Source of the DNA: Bacillota bacterium
Lineage (GTDB): Bacteria; Bacillota; Clostridia; Christensenellales; CAG-138
DNA length: 35,784 bases
NCBI GenBank assembly: GCA_023390655.1
Contig: JAEWCL010000013.1
Location: 1-35,784 of the forward strand
Direction: 5' to 3'
Positions within the stretch are counted from its first letter, which is position 1. Every line of letters starts with the position of its first letter. The position numbers and the translations under genes are program-made. Under the pieces are notes generated by a model, which did not search any database, had not been told where the DNA came from, and worked only from the letters and a program-made list of their open reading frames with translations. Shown here one piece after another: positions 25,094 through 32,599 of the stretch.

Positions 25094-25239
25094 TTAGGGA
25101 TAGATCTGCAGGTATTTATCAAGCGTCTCGAAATCCAGCAGGCTATGATTCAATCATGAAATGTCTGGGTGAGTATGCATTCGATCATATGCCCCACCGG
25201 CTTTTTACGATTATAGGTCGGCATGATAACAGAGATCAT
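25094..25239 (-). pseudogene. Remnant of a second copy of the neighbouring glycosyltransferase
   Basis: The ATG at 25239 overlaps the rfbF stop (ATGA) and opens MISVIMPTYNRKKPVG and HMIECILTQTF, close to the start of the intact glycosyltransferase at 22306-23271. The frame then breaks at a short inverted repeat (ATGATTGAATCAT) and jumps to NHSLLDFETLDKYLQIY, which matches residues about 206-222 of the intact protein. About 175 codons in between, and everything downstream, are gone. It is a deletion relic without function as an enzyme. Confidence 0.85.
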
Positions 25240-26021
25240 GTGTCTTTCCATACCTTCCATTCCGCCTTGCCCGTTTCCCATAGATGGTCGAGCATGCCCT
25301 TATCCCGCTGGGTATCCATGCATTGCCAGAAGCCGGTATGCCGATATACGCCCAGACGGCCATCGGCGCTCAGCCGCTCCAACGGGCGGCGTTCCAGAAC
25401 GCAGTCGTCCCCGTCCAGATAGTCAAAAACAGCAGGCTCCATTACCATAAAGCCAGCGTTGATCCAATGGTTGTCCTCCTTGGACTTTTCTCGGAATCCG
25501 ATGACGCAGTTTTTTTGTTCATCCACTTCCAAAACGCCGAAGCGTCCGCCCGGTTGAACCGCCGTCATCGTCGCCGCCATTTTGGACGACTGATGCTGAC
25601 GGAGCAGAGCGTGGAGATCCACATTTCCGACGCCGTCGCCATAGGTCATCATAAAAGGCTCTTCCCCGACATATGGGCGGATCCGCCGGATGCGCCCGCC
25701 GGTTTGGGTATTAAGCCCGGTATCCACCACCGTAACCTTCCATGGCTCGGCAACATTGTTATGTATGATCATTTTATTGCCGTCGGAAAAATCGAATGTG
25801 ATATCGGAACGGTGGAGATAGTAGTCTGCAAAATACTCCTTTATGACATAGCCCTTGTATCCGCAGCAGATGACAAACTCCTGAAAGCCGAAATGCGAAT
25901 AGTATTTTAGAATATGCCACAGAATCGGCAGATTTCCGATCTCGATCATCGGTTTGGGGCGCAGATGGGATTCCTCGGAGATTCTGGTTCCAAGCCCTCC
26001 CGCCAAAATAACCGCTTTCAT
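25236..26021 (-). CDS. rfbF: Glucose-1-phosphate cytidylyltransferase
   Basis: RfbF makes CDP-glucose from CTP and glucose-1-phosphate, the entry to CDP-linked dideoxy sugars and related surface-glycan donors. The 261 residues show the nucleotidyltransferase signature MKAVILAGGLGTRISEES, RPKPMIEIG, the metal motif MMTYGDGVGNVD and the family-typical C-terminus WQCMDTQRDK. Length is normal. The ATG at 26021 has a GGTGGA-like site. No CDP-glucose 4,6-dehydratase (rfbG) lies in the window, so the later steps must be encoded elsewhere, or CDP-glucose is used directly (inference). Confidence 0.93.
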   Translation of the reverse strand: MKAVILAGGLGTRISEESHLRPKPMIEIGNLPILWHILKYYSHFGFQEFVICCGYKGYVIKEYFADYYLHRSDITFDFSDGNKMIIHNNVAEPWKVTVVDTGLNTQTGGRIRRIRPYVGEEPFMMTYGDGVGNVDLHALLRQHQSSKMAATMTAVQPGGRFGVLEVDEQKNCVIGFREKSKEDNHWINAGFMVMEPAVFDYLDGDDCVLERRPLERLSADGRLGVYRHTGFWQCMDTQRDKGMLDHLWETGKAEWKVWKDT

Positions 26022-26240
26022 GATGTATCCACCCTTCTGATAAAACTGGCATATCTATTCTTTTCGGCATAAATCGCAGAAACTAAAGCGGATATGTATC
26101 TTTCATTGATGGTATGATATGTCATTAAAAAGCCCTTTTACTGAACGCATTTTTGCGCTATTCTGAGGAGCGCAGTTGAATAAGCGCCGCATAAATGGTT
26201 ATTTTAGAAAAAAGAACTGTATATGAAACGAGGTGTTACA

Positions 26241-26495
26241 ATGGGTATTCTCGCTTGGATTATTGTAGGTGCGCTCTCCGGCTGGATTGCAAGTAAAATT
26301 ACTGGAAACGATGCGGAAATGGGCGCTGTCAAGAATATTGTCGTAGGGATTCTTGGCGCGTTTATCGGTGGCTTTGTCATGAATATGATCGGCGGCCAGG
26401 GCATTACCGGATTTACACTTTGGAGCGTCATCGTCTCTGTGATCGGCGCTGTGATCCTGCTTAGTATCATCAACCTAATTCGCAGAAAAAGATAA
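26241..26495 (+). CDS. GlsB/YeaQ/YmgE family small membrane protein
   Basis: The 84-residue protein has three hydrophobic segments and the family pattern GILAWIIVGALSGWIASKI, then GAVKNIVVGILGAFIGGFV and a final helix ending in a basic tail NLIRRKR. This family is often annotated as stress-response or transglycosylase-associated protein; its function is not established. The ATG at 26241 has GAGGTG six bases upstream, better than an upstream in-frame ATG at 26223. A strong terminator follows, so it is a single-gene unit. Confidence 0.9.
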   Translation: MGILAWIIVGALSGWIASKITGNDAEMGAVKNIVVGILGAFIGGFVMNMIGGQGITGFTLWSVIVSVIGAVILLSIINLIRRKR

Positions 26496-26512
26496 GATGG
26501 CTATGGTTTTAT

Positions 26513-26542
26513 AAGGTTCGCGGCAGTGCCGCGGACCTTTTT
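26513..26542 (+). terminator. Terminator of the GlsB-type gene
   Basis: AAGGT-T-CGCGGC and GCCGCG-G-ACCTT pair over 12 positions with one G-T pair and a 3-base loop, followed by a T run. It lies 17 bases after the stop codon. Confidence 0.9.
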
Positions 26543-26550
26543 GTATAAAG

Positions 26551-26712
26551 AAAACCACCCGCTAGGCGAGTGGTTCAAAAGAGCTTAAAGCTATTGAAGA
26601 AGAAGGAAAGACTCCTTTTGATTAGTCAAGCGGCCTGGCAACTGCAAGAAAGAACAAATCAAAAGGAGGCCATTCAAATGAATGACAATAAAAGCTAGCA
26701 CATACGAAAGTA
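26551..26712 (+). pseudogene. tnpA: Left end of an IS200/IS605-type element with truncated tnpA
   Basis: A hairpin CCACCCGC/GCGAGTGG at 26555-26573 resembles the subterminal hairpin of IS200-type elements. About 100 bases on, AAAAGGAGG precedes ATG at 26678, which reads MNDNKS and then TAG. With one base restored the reading would go on as LAHTK, which matches the well-known start of IS200 TnpA (SLAHTKW). Everything after about 26710 is lost. It is a dead remnant. The match rests on memory of the family, not on a search. Confidence 0.65.
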
Positions 26713-26763
26713 TAGTTGACAAGACTACACAGGGTAACGGTCTGACGGGTGATGTATTGCCCG

Positions 26764-27255
26764 TCAAATTTTCCATATAATGTTCATCTTTTCGCTGGTG
26801 GCTTCCACGGTAGTAACCAGCAAATCCAGCACCCGCCGCATATCGTCAAAGCTCACGGCGTCCCATGCATCTAAGTAACCGGAAATCTGCCGTACCTGTT
26901 CCGGGGATATGTGTCTACCGTCAAGTCGGCAATCTCTTTGACAAGGGCTTGCTTACGGCTGTCCAGTTCTGCAATCCTCACATTGACGTAGGAGAGCAGG
27001 ACATTGCTCGCCCCGGTCAGGCTGTCTGCCAGCTTTTCAATTTCGCTGTCCACCTGTACAAGTCCTACCTGCAAAGCGGTGATTTTCGGATTGCCCTTTG
27101 CCGCTTTTTTCAGTTCCGTCAGCGTCTTGTAGCTTTCCAGCTTTTTCACCATCTGCTGACACACAAGGCTTCTAGTTCAGCGGTGTAAATCTTCCCGCAC
27201 CCGGCACAGCTTTATTGTCCAGCCGTTTCGTACAGCAGAGATATTGCGTCCCTAC
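26764..27255 (-). pseudogene. C-terminal remnant of a large serine recombinase
   Basis: On the minus strand the piece reads QYLCCTKRLDNK, then CAGCGKIYTAELEA in another frame, then QQMVKKLESYKTLTELKKAA and a coiled-coil-like stretch (ELDSRKQALVKEIADL). A frame change near 26910 is followed by ISPEQVRQISGYLDAWDAV and the end EKMNIIWKI. This is the pattern of the zinc-ribbon and C-terminal coiled-coil part of large serine recombinases of Tn1549-like and related integrative elements. The N-terminal catalytic domain is missing and at least two frameshifts are present. Confidence 0.7.
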
Positions 27256-27260
27256 CCGGT

Positions 27261-27380
27261 TACAACAAGCTGGCAGCGGAAGAATTTCAGGTGATGATAT
27301 GGGTGTTGGAAAATCCAAACTCTTAAATATCCTAAAGGCAAGAGCAGGAAGAAATGGAAGTAGAATTGTAATGTTTGGTT
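27261..27380 (+). pseudogene. Short coding-like fragments of mobile DNA
   Basis: One frame reads YNKLAAEEFQVMIWVLENPN followed by a stop at 27324-27326. An overlapping frame continues as GVGKSKLLNILKARAGRNGS and ends a few codons later at a stop. Both look like protein ends rather than random sequence. I cannot name the parent genes. Together with the recombinase and IS remnants they mark a junction of element debris just before the MFS gene. Confidence 0.3.
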
Positions 27381-27483
27381 GTTAGCCATCTTAGCATTTC
27401 TTAATCTTTTAAAATGGTAAAAAATGCGATATTATTCTAATGGGGTTGGTAAACTTCCTAAACTAAAGAAAGGAGGGGTCGTT

Positions 27484-27531
27484 ATGAAATCAATTAATCA
27501 TTCAATCAAGAGAGGTATTTCCTCTCTTTAG
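27484..27531 (+). CDS. Leader peptide before the MFS gene
   Basis: A 15-codon frame (MKSINHSIKRGISSL) starts at an ATG five bases after AGGAGGGG, a very strong ribosome site, and ends 13 bases before the MFS start codon. Its last codons form the hairpin at 27508-27528. The layout resembles translational attenuators of antibiotic-resistance genes, where ribosome stalling on a short leader frees the next ribosome site. No inducer can be told from sequence. Confidence 0.6.
   Translation: MKSINHSIKRGISSL
27508..27528 (+). promoter_or_regulatory. Attenuator-like hairpin in the MFS leader
   Basis: AAGAGAGG and CCTCTCTT form a perfect 8-bp stem with a 5-base loop, covering the last leader codons. 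The CCTC of its right arm (27521-27524) can instead pair with GAGG (27533-27536) of the MFS ribosome site. The two structures exclude each other. No T run follows, so it is not an ordinary terminator. Confidence 0.55.
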
Positions 27532-27544
27532 TGAGGTGAAAATC

Positions 27545-28711
27545 ATGAAAGAAAAAAAGGCACTGGTAGGACTTAACTTATCAGTATTCATGATGATGCT
27601 TGGCGTAGGCATGATCATGTCTCTACTTCCGAATAAAGTAATTGGATTTACTGGTTCAAGTTCCTCTGTGGGCTATATAGCCTCCGCATTCGCGATTTCT
27701 TACATCGTATTGCAGGTTCCGATTGGAAATCTCTCCGACAGATTTGGATTCAAGTCTTTTCTGATCGCTGGCTACTTGCTGTGCTCCCTAACTGGATTTC
27801 TGTATTACTTTTCAAACAGTGAAACACTTATTTTTATAGGTCGCATTTTTCAGGGAGCAGGCGAAGCCCCTATTTGGGCTCTGGCACCTGCATTACTGTC
27901 AATTCAGTTCCCAAATTCAAAAGGAAAGGCAATGGGTATATACAATGCGATCCTTCATATTGGACTGACAATAGGTCCACTTTTAGGAATTGTTTTTTTG
28001 AGATTCTGGTCAAGTGATCTGACTTTTCTGTTTTATGCTGTTGCATGCTTCGTAGGTGCCGTAATCACGTATCTTTATGTTGAGAATGCTAATAAGAGTA
28101 AAGTAGGAAATACCGAAACCATAAACATCAAAAATATTATTTCGTTGGCATCAGACAAAGCAATACTTATAGTGCTTTTAGGAATTACATTGTATGGTGC
28201 AGGATACGGTCTGTTTCTTACGAACATTCCGGCATTTTTATTAAGCGTCAAGGGGTACAGCCAGACATTTGTGCAGACGTTTTTCTCTTTGTTTTACTTG
28301 GCGATTAGTCTTTCTCAAATTGTAATCGGCCCGCTTTCAGACAAATGGGGAAGAAAAAAATTTATGACCGGAGGATTGATCTTGGCTGCCCTGTGCATAT
28401 GGTTATTCCCAAATCTTAATCAGAATATAATGAGCGTTGTTTTGACATTGGCAAGTTTGGGGCTTGGGGTCTTTTATCTCTCGTCAATGGCTTTTTTAAA
28501 CAACGAAGCGCCCGATTCGCTCAAAGGTACAATATCAGGAGCATACTATCTCTTTTGGGGAATCGGTTTTTTCGCGGGGCCCTTACTCATTGGTAGGCTA
28601 GGCGAATTACCAAGTAATAATATTGGGTTCTATGTGTATTCAATTGCTCTAATATTAGAAACCATTGCTATGGTATTTTTGTTTAACAAAGCACGGATAA
28701 GTTCTTCATAG
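27545..28711 (+). CDS. MFS efflux transporter
   Basis: The 388-residue protein is a 12-helix major facilitator of the drug-efflux type. Helix 1 (LNLSVFMMMLGVGMIMSLLP) is followed by the loop 2-3 motif GNLSDRFGFKSFL and GRIFQGAGEAPIWALAPALL in helix 4-5, with a second-half counterpart GPLSDKWGRKKFM. The chosen ATG at 27545 has GAGGTG six bases upstream. The gene is much more AT-rich than the flanking chromosome, lies among mobile-element debris and has a leader peptide, so it was probably acquired and may confer resistance to an antibiotic. The substrate is unknown. Confidence 0.88.
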   Translation: MKEKKALVGLNLSVFMMMLGVGMIMSLLPNKVIGFTGSSSSVGYIASAFAISYIVLQVPIGNLSDRFGFKSFLIAGYLLCSLTGFLYYFSNSETLIFIGRIFQGAGEAPIWALAPALLSIQFPNSKGKAMGIYNAILHIGLTIGPLLGIVFLRFWSSDLTFLFYAVACFVGAVITYLYVENANKSKVGNTETINIKNIISLASDKAILIVLLGITLYGAGYGLFLTNIPAFLLSVKGYSQTFVQTFFSLFYLAISLSQIVIGPLSDKWGRKKFMTGGLILAALCIWLFPNLNQNIMSVVLTLASLGLGVFYLSSMAFLNNEAPDSLKGTISGAYYLFWGIGFFAGPLLIGRLGELPSNNIGFYVYSIALILETIAMVFLFNKARISSS

Positions 28712-29277
28712 TAGGTTTGCAGAATTAACTTTATATGTAGTAGTAAAGAAAATTTAAGCCGCTACGCCTATCCAGCCAATCAGGGCCGAGTCGAATTTTG
28801 CTGACGCAAAAATCTCCACTCTTGCCCCCTTGACAGTCTGGATTTTTGCCGTTCCATTGCGCCGCCGGCAATGCTGACAGAGCGTATAACACACTACACT
28901 TTGCAAGCAAAGTCGTGTGCCAAGGAGCAAGCCCATTTGGAAACCCAGACAACAAAACAGGCGGTATGCGTCTCTCTCCGGGAACATACCGCCGTTTGTT
29001 GTCAGCGGCCCGTTTCACGGTCTGCGTGTAGTTCCTTGTAAACTGCCCTAAATGGAATGGAAGAGCAGTTTAATGATTTACGAGGAATTTGGGAATTTGA
29101 AATTTAAGATATGCGCCTGGCGCTGCTGGTTCCATAACCTTACAGGCACATATGAAATATCCCCGGCTTTGCCGGGGCGTCGTTATTCATGCTGCTTAAC
29201 TCATTGAGCAAAAGAGACGGAGGTTATAGATTTAGAGTGTTTACATATACTGTACAAATTTGAATACGGAAGGTGCT
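28712..29277. other. Gene-poor stretch with inverted repeats
   Basis: I see no convincing gene. A plus-strand frame from about 28831 to 29036 (PLDSLDFCRSIAPPAMLTER and on) is open but has no good start or domain; it resembles intergenic debris of integrative elements (low confidence). A long interrupted inverted repeat lies at 28948-29003 and a perfect 7-bp hairpin CCCCGGC/GCCGGGG at 29161-29177. Base composition changes from AT-rich to GC-rich across the stretch, which marks the edge of the acquired segment. Confidence 0.4.
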
Positions 29278-29285
29278 ATGCTGCC

Positions 29286-29810
29286 GTGGAACAAAATCAT
29301 CAAACGCAGATTGCATCCCTGCAGGGAGAAATCGAATACATTTGGGAGTTGATCAATACAACCCTCAATGAGCCGGCGAAGACGGCGCTGATGGAGCGGC
29401 TGCGCGGGCTGATGCGCGCCATGGCGGAACTGATTGCGGCAGGGGATATACAAGAAGTGCCACAGGCGGCACAGGGGCAACCGGAAGGGGCGACATCGCC
29501 CACATCCCCGCCGCCTGAGATCAGCGGGGAAGAGCCTGCTCGCCCGGTACAGGGTACGCGGCGCGTGTTTACACCGGAGGAATTGGCGCGCTATAACGGC
29601 ACCGACGGATATCCCGCGTATGTTGCAGTGAACGGAATCGTCTACAATGTAAGCAATCTGCCCATCTGGCAGACGGGCACCCACTTCGGGCTGCATGCCG
29701 GGCAGGATCTTTCTTTGGAATTTAATACCTGCCACTCCAACAGGCCGTTTGTACTGGAAAGCATGGTGCCGGTAGGAAGGATGGAAACGGAACATGACAG
29801 GCTTACATGA
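29286..29810 (+). CDS. Cytochrome b5-like heme-binding protein
   Basis: The 174-residue protein has an N-terminal helical segment (1-55), a Pro/Gly/Glu-rich linker (56-90) and a C-terminal cytochrome b5-like domain (about 94-166): FTPEELARYNG, PAYVAVNGIVYNVSN, GTHFGLHAGQDLS and FNTCHS. H133 or H137 and H150 are candidate heme ligands. There is no signal peptide or membrane helix. The likely start is GTG at 29286; GGAAGG lies 12 bases upstream, which is long. It overlaps the hydrogenase small subunit gene by 17 bases, so it is probably the electron partner of this hydrogenase in place of the usual membrane cytochrome b (inference). Confidence 0.82.
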   Translation: MEQNHQTQIASLQGEIEYIWELINTTLNEPAKTALMERLRGLMRAMAELIAAGDIQEVPQAAQGQPEGATSPTSPPPEISGEEPARPVQGTRRVFTPEELARYNGTDGYPAYVAVNGIVYNVSNLPIWQTGTHFGLHAGQDLSLEFNTCHSNRPFVLESMVPVGRMETEHDRLT

Positions 29811-30723
29811 CTGTACAACGCGGCTTGCGCTTGATCTGTTTGGAATGGTGCAGGAGAGGCTTGCACAGGGGACATTGACGAAGAAGAAGCTTGTCTGGCT
29901 GGAGCTTACGGGCTGCTCCGGCAATATCATCTCCATGATGAATGCCGATCTTCCGGATTTTGGATATCTCATTACCGGCATGGTGGATCTCGTATACGAC
30001 AATACACTGAGCGTCGCGGACGGCGGCCGGGCGATGGAGGAGCTGTTCGATGTGCTCGATGACACGTTCATACTCGCTATCGAAGGCGCTGTCGCCACTA
30101 AAAGCGGCGGGCGATATACCATTATCGGCAAACACCGCGGGCGGGATATTACGGCATTGGATGCCGCCCGCATCTTTGGCGAGCGGGCCGAACACGTTCT
30201 TGCGGTAGGCACCTGTGCGTCGGACGGCGGCTTCTCGGCGGCTTCGCCCAATCCGGGCGCATGCGTGGGCATACAGGACGTGCTAAAAAGGCCGGTGGTA
30301 CGTCTGCCGGGCTGTCCATGCCATCCCGGATGGTTCATTTCGACGCTTGCACATATCCTTCTGTATGGCCCGCCGGAGCTTGATGCATTTGGAAGGCCCG
30401 TCATGATATATGGCACCACCATCCATGACCGCTGCCAGCGCCGCTCCTACTTCGACAGCGGTATATTTGCGACCCGGTTGGGCGAGCCCACCTGCCTGTT
30501 TCTGGTGGGGTGCAGGGGACCGGTCACCCTTACGGACTGTCCTATCCGCCGGTGGAACCAACGCGTCAATTGGCCTGTGCAGGACGACAGCCCCTGCATC
30601 GGCTGCGCGCAATTCGGATTTCCGGATGTAATGGAACCTTTCATCACATATCCTGAGGCACCCAATGCTTCCGGCAATGTGGTGCCGCCGATGGAAGAGA
30701 TTGGACAGGAGGGCGCAGGATGA
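29794..30723 (+). CDS. [NiFe] hydrogenase small subunit
   Basis: The 309-residue protein carries the Fe-S clusters that wire the Ni-Fe site of the large subunit. Cysteine pattern: C41 (TGCSGN), C141 (VGTCASDGG), C174 (PGCPCHPGW) for the proximal cluster; H211, C214, C234, C240 (CRGPVTLTDC) for the distal; C249, C268, C271 (PCIGC) for the medial. The usual first proximal cysteine, three residues before C41, is Leu38. There is no Tat signal, so the enzyme should be cytoplasmic, unlike the classical periplasm-facing uptake type. It overlaps the b5-like gene by 17 bases and the large subunit gene by four (ATGA). Confidence 0.93.
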   Translation: MTGLHDCTTRLALDLFGMVQERLAQGTLTKKKLVWLELTGCSGNIISMMNADLPDFGYLITGMVDLVYDNTLSVADGGRAMEELFDVLDDTFILAIEGAVATKSGGRYTIIGKHRGRDITALDAARIFGERAEHVLAVGTCASDGGFSAASPNPGACVGIQDVLKRPVVRLPGCPCHPGWFISTLAHILLYGPPELDAFGRPVMIYGTTIHDRCQRRSYFDSGIFATRLGEPTCLFLVGCRGPVTLTDCPIRRWNQRVNWPVQDDSPCIGCAQFGFPDVMEPFITYPEAPNASGNVVPPMEEIGQEGAG

Positions 30724-32126
30724 GTCAAGTGATTGTAAATCCTGTTACACGCATCAGCGGCATGATGGAAATGACGGCGCAGGTGGAAAATAACCTTGTT
30801 GTGGACGCGCAAACGGAAGGGTTGATGTTCCGCGGGTTTGAATTGATGCTGCGGGGCCGCCCGCCCTTGGACGCCGTGTATTTTACGCAGCGCATCTGCG
30901 GCATCTGTTCTGCGGCGCATGCGACGGCGTCAAGCCTCGCGCTTGAGGCCGCTTTAGGCGTGGTTCCCATAGAACAAGGGAGATACCTGAGGGACCTGAC
31001 GCATGCCTGCGATTTTATTCAAAATCATATCCGCCACTTCTATCAGCTGAGCGTACCGGATTATGTCCGCCTTCCGGATCATGGGCCGGTATTTGAAGCG
31101 GCGGGCAGCGATTTTCGGATTCCCCAGCCCATTAACGATTCCATTGCGGAGCATTACTTTACTTCCCTGCCCGTCAGCCGCAGCGCGCACACGATGCTGG
31201 CTGTGCTGGGGGGGAAAGCGCCGCATAGCCATGGAATTTATATTGGCGGGACGACATCTCCCGCCACCGTGGATGCCATCCTCGCGCTGCGTTCCCTGCT
31301 GCGGGAGATCACAACATTCGTAGACGAAATTATGCTACCCGATACGTACGCCATTGCGCAGTATTACGGGGACTATTTCTATATTGGCGGCGGGCACGGA
31401 AATCTTTTGACATATGGCTGCTTCAACAACTACCTGGATATCCCGCCGCTCTATGTCAATCCGGGCGTATATATTCATGGGGAATTGCAGGCGTTCGATC
31501 CCAACGGCATTACGGAATCAACCCAGCATGCGTACTATGCTGCGCCGCCGGAAACCTATACGCCGTTTGAAACGGTTGTGGAGCCGCAGCCCAACAAGCC
31601 CGATGCGGATTCCTGGATCAAAGCGCCGCGTTATTTTGGCATACCGTGTGAGGGCGGGCCGCTTGCGCGCATGTGGATTACGGGGGAATACCGAAACGGC
31701 GTCTCCGTCATGGACAGGATGATTGCCCGGACGCTCGAAACAAAAAAAATACTTGGCATTATGAATACGCTGCTGGATCTGATTGTGCTGGATGTAGATT
31801 ACCAGAAGCAGTATGTTGTTCCCGAAGCTGCACGCGGCATGGGGCTTACCGATACCTCGCGGGGCGCGCTTGGGCACTGGCTGGAGATTGCGGGGAAGAA
31901 AATAGAACTCTATCAAATCATCACGCCATCCGCGTGGAATCTCTCCAGCAGTGCAAATAGCGTGAAGGGAACGGCGGAACAGGCGCTGCTTGGCACATAT
32001 GTAGCCAACCTTGAAAATCCCGTTGAACTTGGGCGTGTGATCCGCTCCTTTGATCCATGCGTTTCCTGTGCGACGCATGTATTTACGCCTGCAGGCAGAA
32101 TCGGCACATGGAAAGTCGTCCCTTGA
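30720..32126 (+). CDS. [NiFe] hydrogenase large subunit
   Basis: The 468-residue catalytic subunit holds the Ni-Fe(CN)2CO site that splits or forms H2. The N-terminal motif RICGIC (C60, C63) and the C-terminal motif DPCVSCATH (C447, C450, H453) provide the four cysteine ligands. Fifteen residues follow H453 (VFTPAGRIGTWKVVP) and would be removed by the protease encoded next, as in normal maturation. NPVTRISGMMEM near the start is also typical. The start has AGGAGGG upstream and overlaps the small subunit stop. No hypABCDEF maturation genes are in the window and must be elsewhere. Confidence 0.95.
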   Translation: MSQVIVNPVTRISGMMEMTAQVENNLVVDAQTEGLMFRGFELMLRGRPPLDAVYFTQRICGICSAAHATASSLALEAALGVVPIEQGRYLRDLTHACDFIQNHIRHFYQLSVPDYVRLPDHGPVFEAAGSDFRIPQPINDSIAEHYFTSLPVSRSAHTMLAVLGGKAPHSHGIYIGGTTSPATVDAILALRSLLREITTFVDEIMLPDTYAIAQYYGDYFYIGGGHGNLLTYGCFNNYLDIPPLYVNPGVYIHGELQAFDPNGITESTQHAYYAAPPETYTPFETVVEPQPNKPDADSWIKAPRYFGIPCEGGPLARMWITGEYRNGVSVMDRMIARTLETKKILGIMNTLLDLIVLDVDYQKQYVVPEAARGMGLTDTSRGALGHWLEIAGKKIELYQIITPSAWNLSSSANSVKGTAEQALLGTYVANLENPVELGRVIRSFDPCVSCATHVFTPAGRIGTWKVVP

Positions 32127-32599
32127 ACACCCCCTCCAGGATACTGATACTGGGTATTGGCTCCAGGCTGATGCGGGATGACGGGATTGGCCCGCTCCTT
32201 GCGGATGTACTTCAAGAGGATACGCATCCGGCGCATTGGGAAATCTGTGCGGCGGAGACCGATTTCTGGTTTGCGGCGCGCCTGCGGGAACCGGGGGACT
32301 ATGTGGTATTGCTGGATGCGGTGTGTTCTGGCGGGAAACCGGGCAATGTGCGGCGGTATTCCATGGAACATTTACAAAGACAGAGCATTCCGCTTGGTGC
32401 GCATGAACTGGATTGGTGGGGCAATATTCTGGAAGGTTGCCGGGGCGCATGCCTGATTGGCATCGAGGCAGATGAGATCGCGCCCGGCTTTGGATTAAGC
32501 GGGGCACTATCCGGGCAACTGCCACAACTCTATACGCAGGTACGCGGAATTCTTGCAGAGCTGGATGCTGAAATAAAGGCAAAGCAGGATGTCGGGTGA
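32108..32599 (+). CDS. Hydrogenase maturation protease
   Basis: This nickel-dependent endopeptidase of the HyaD/HycI/HoxM family trims the large subunit C-terminus after nickel insertion. The family motif appears as ILGIGSRLMRDDGIGP, followed by the metal ligands in AAETDF, LLDAV and GAHELDWW. About 163 residues is normal. Two starts are possible: ATG at 32108, or TTG at 32123 that overlaps the large subunit stop by four bases (TTGA) with GGAAAG upstream. Either way it overlaps the large subunit gene, which points to coupled translation. Its last codons are part of the terminator hairpin. Confidence 0.9.
   Translation: MESRPLNTPSRILILGIGSRLMRDDGIGPLLADVLQEDTHPAHWEICAAETDFWFAARLREPGDYVVLLDAVCSGGKPGNVRRYSMEHLQRQSIPLGAHELDWWGNILEGCRGACLIGIEADEIAPGFGLSGALSGQLPQLYTQVRGILAELDAEIKAKQDVG

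Noticed and set aside
28754..29036. Open frames between the MFS gene and the hydrogenase operon as real genes
   Set aside because: No convincing start, ribosome site or domain; both strands are open by chance around an inverted repeat.
29278..29355. Small frame ATG at 29278 (MLPWNKIIKRRLHP) overlapping the b5-like gene start
   Set aside because: It has a good ribosome site, but is only about 25 codons, overlaps the b5-like gene in another frame and shows no conserved feature; a coupling leader cannot be excluded.
29241..30422. Long open frame on the minus strand opposite the b5-like and hydrogenase small subunit genes
   Set aside because: It is antisense to well-supported genes with conserved cluster motifs, and its translation shows no domain; it is a GC-driven shadow frame.
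29794..30723. Oxygen-tolerant hydrogenase with six-cysteine proximal cluster
   Set aside because: The supernumerary cysteines of that type are absent (Gly at the second position, no CxCC), and even one standard cysteine is missing.
31518..32582. Long minus-strand open frame opposite the hydrogenase large subunit and protease
   Set aside because: Low-complexity, His/Arg/Pro-rich translation without domains, antisense to conserved genes.
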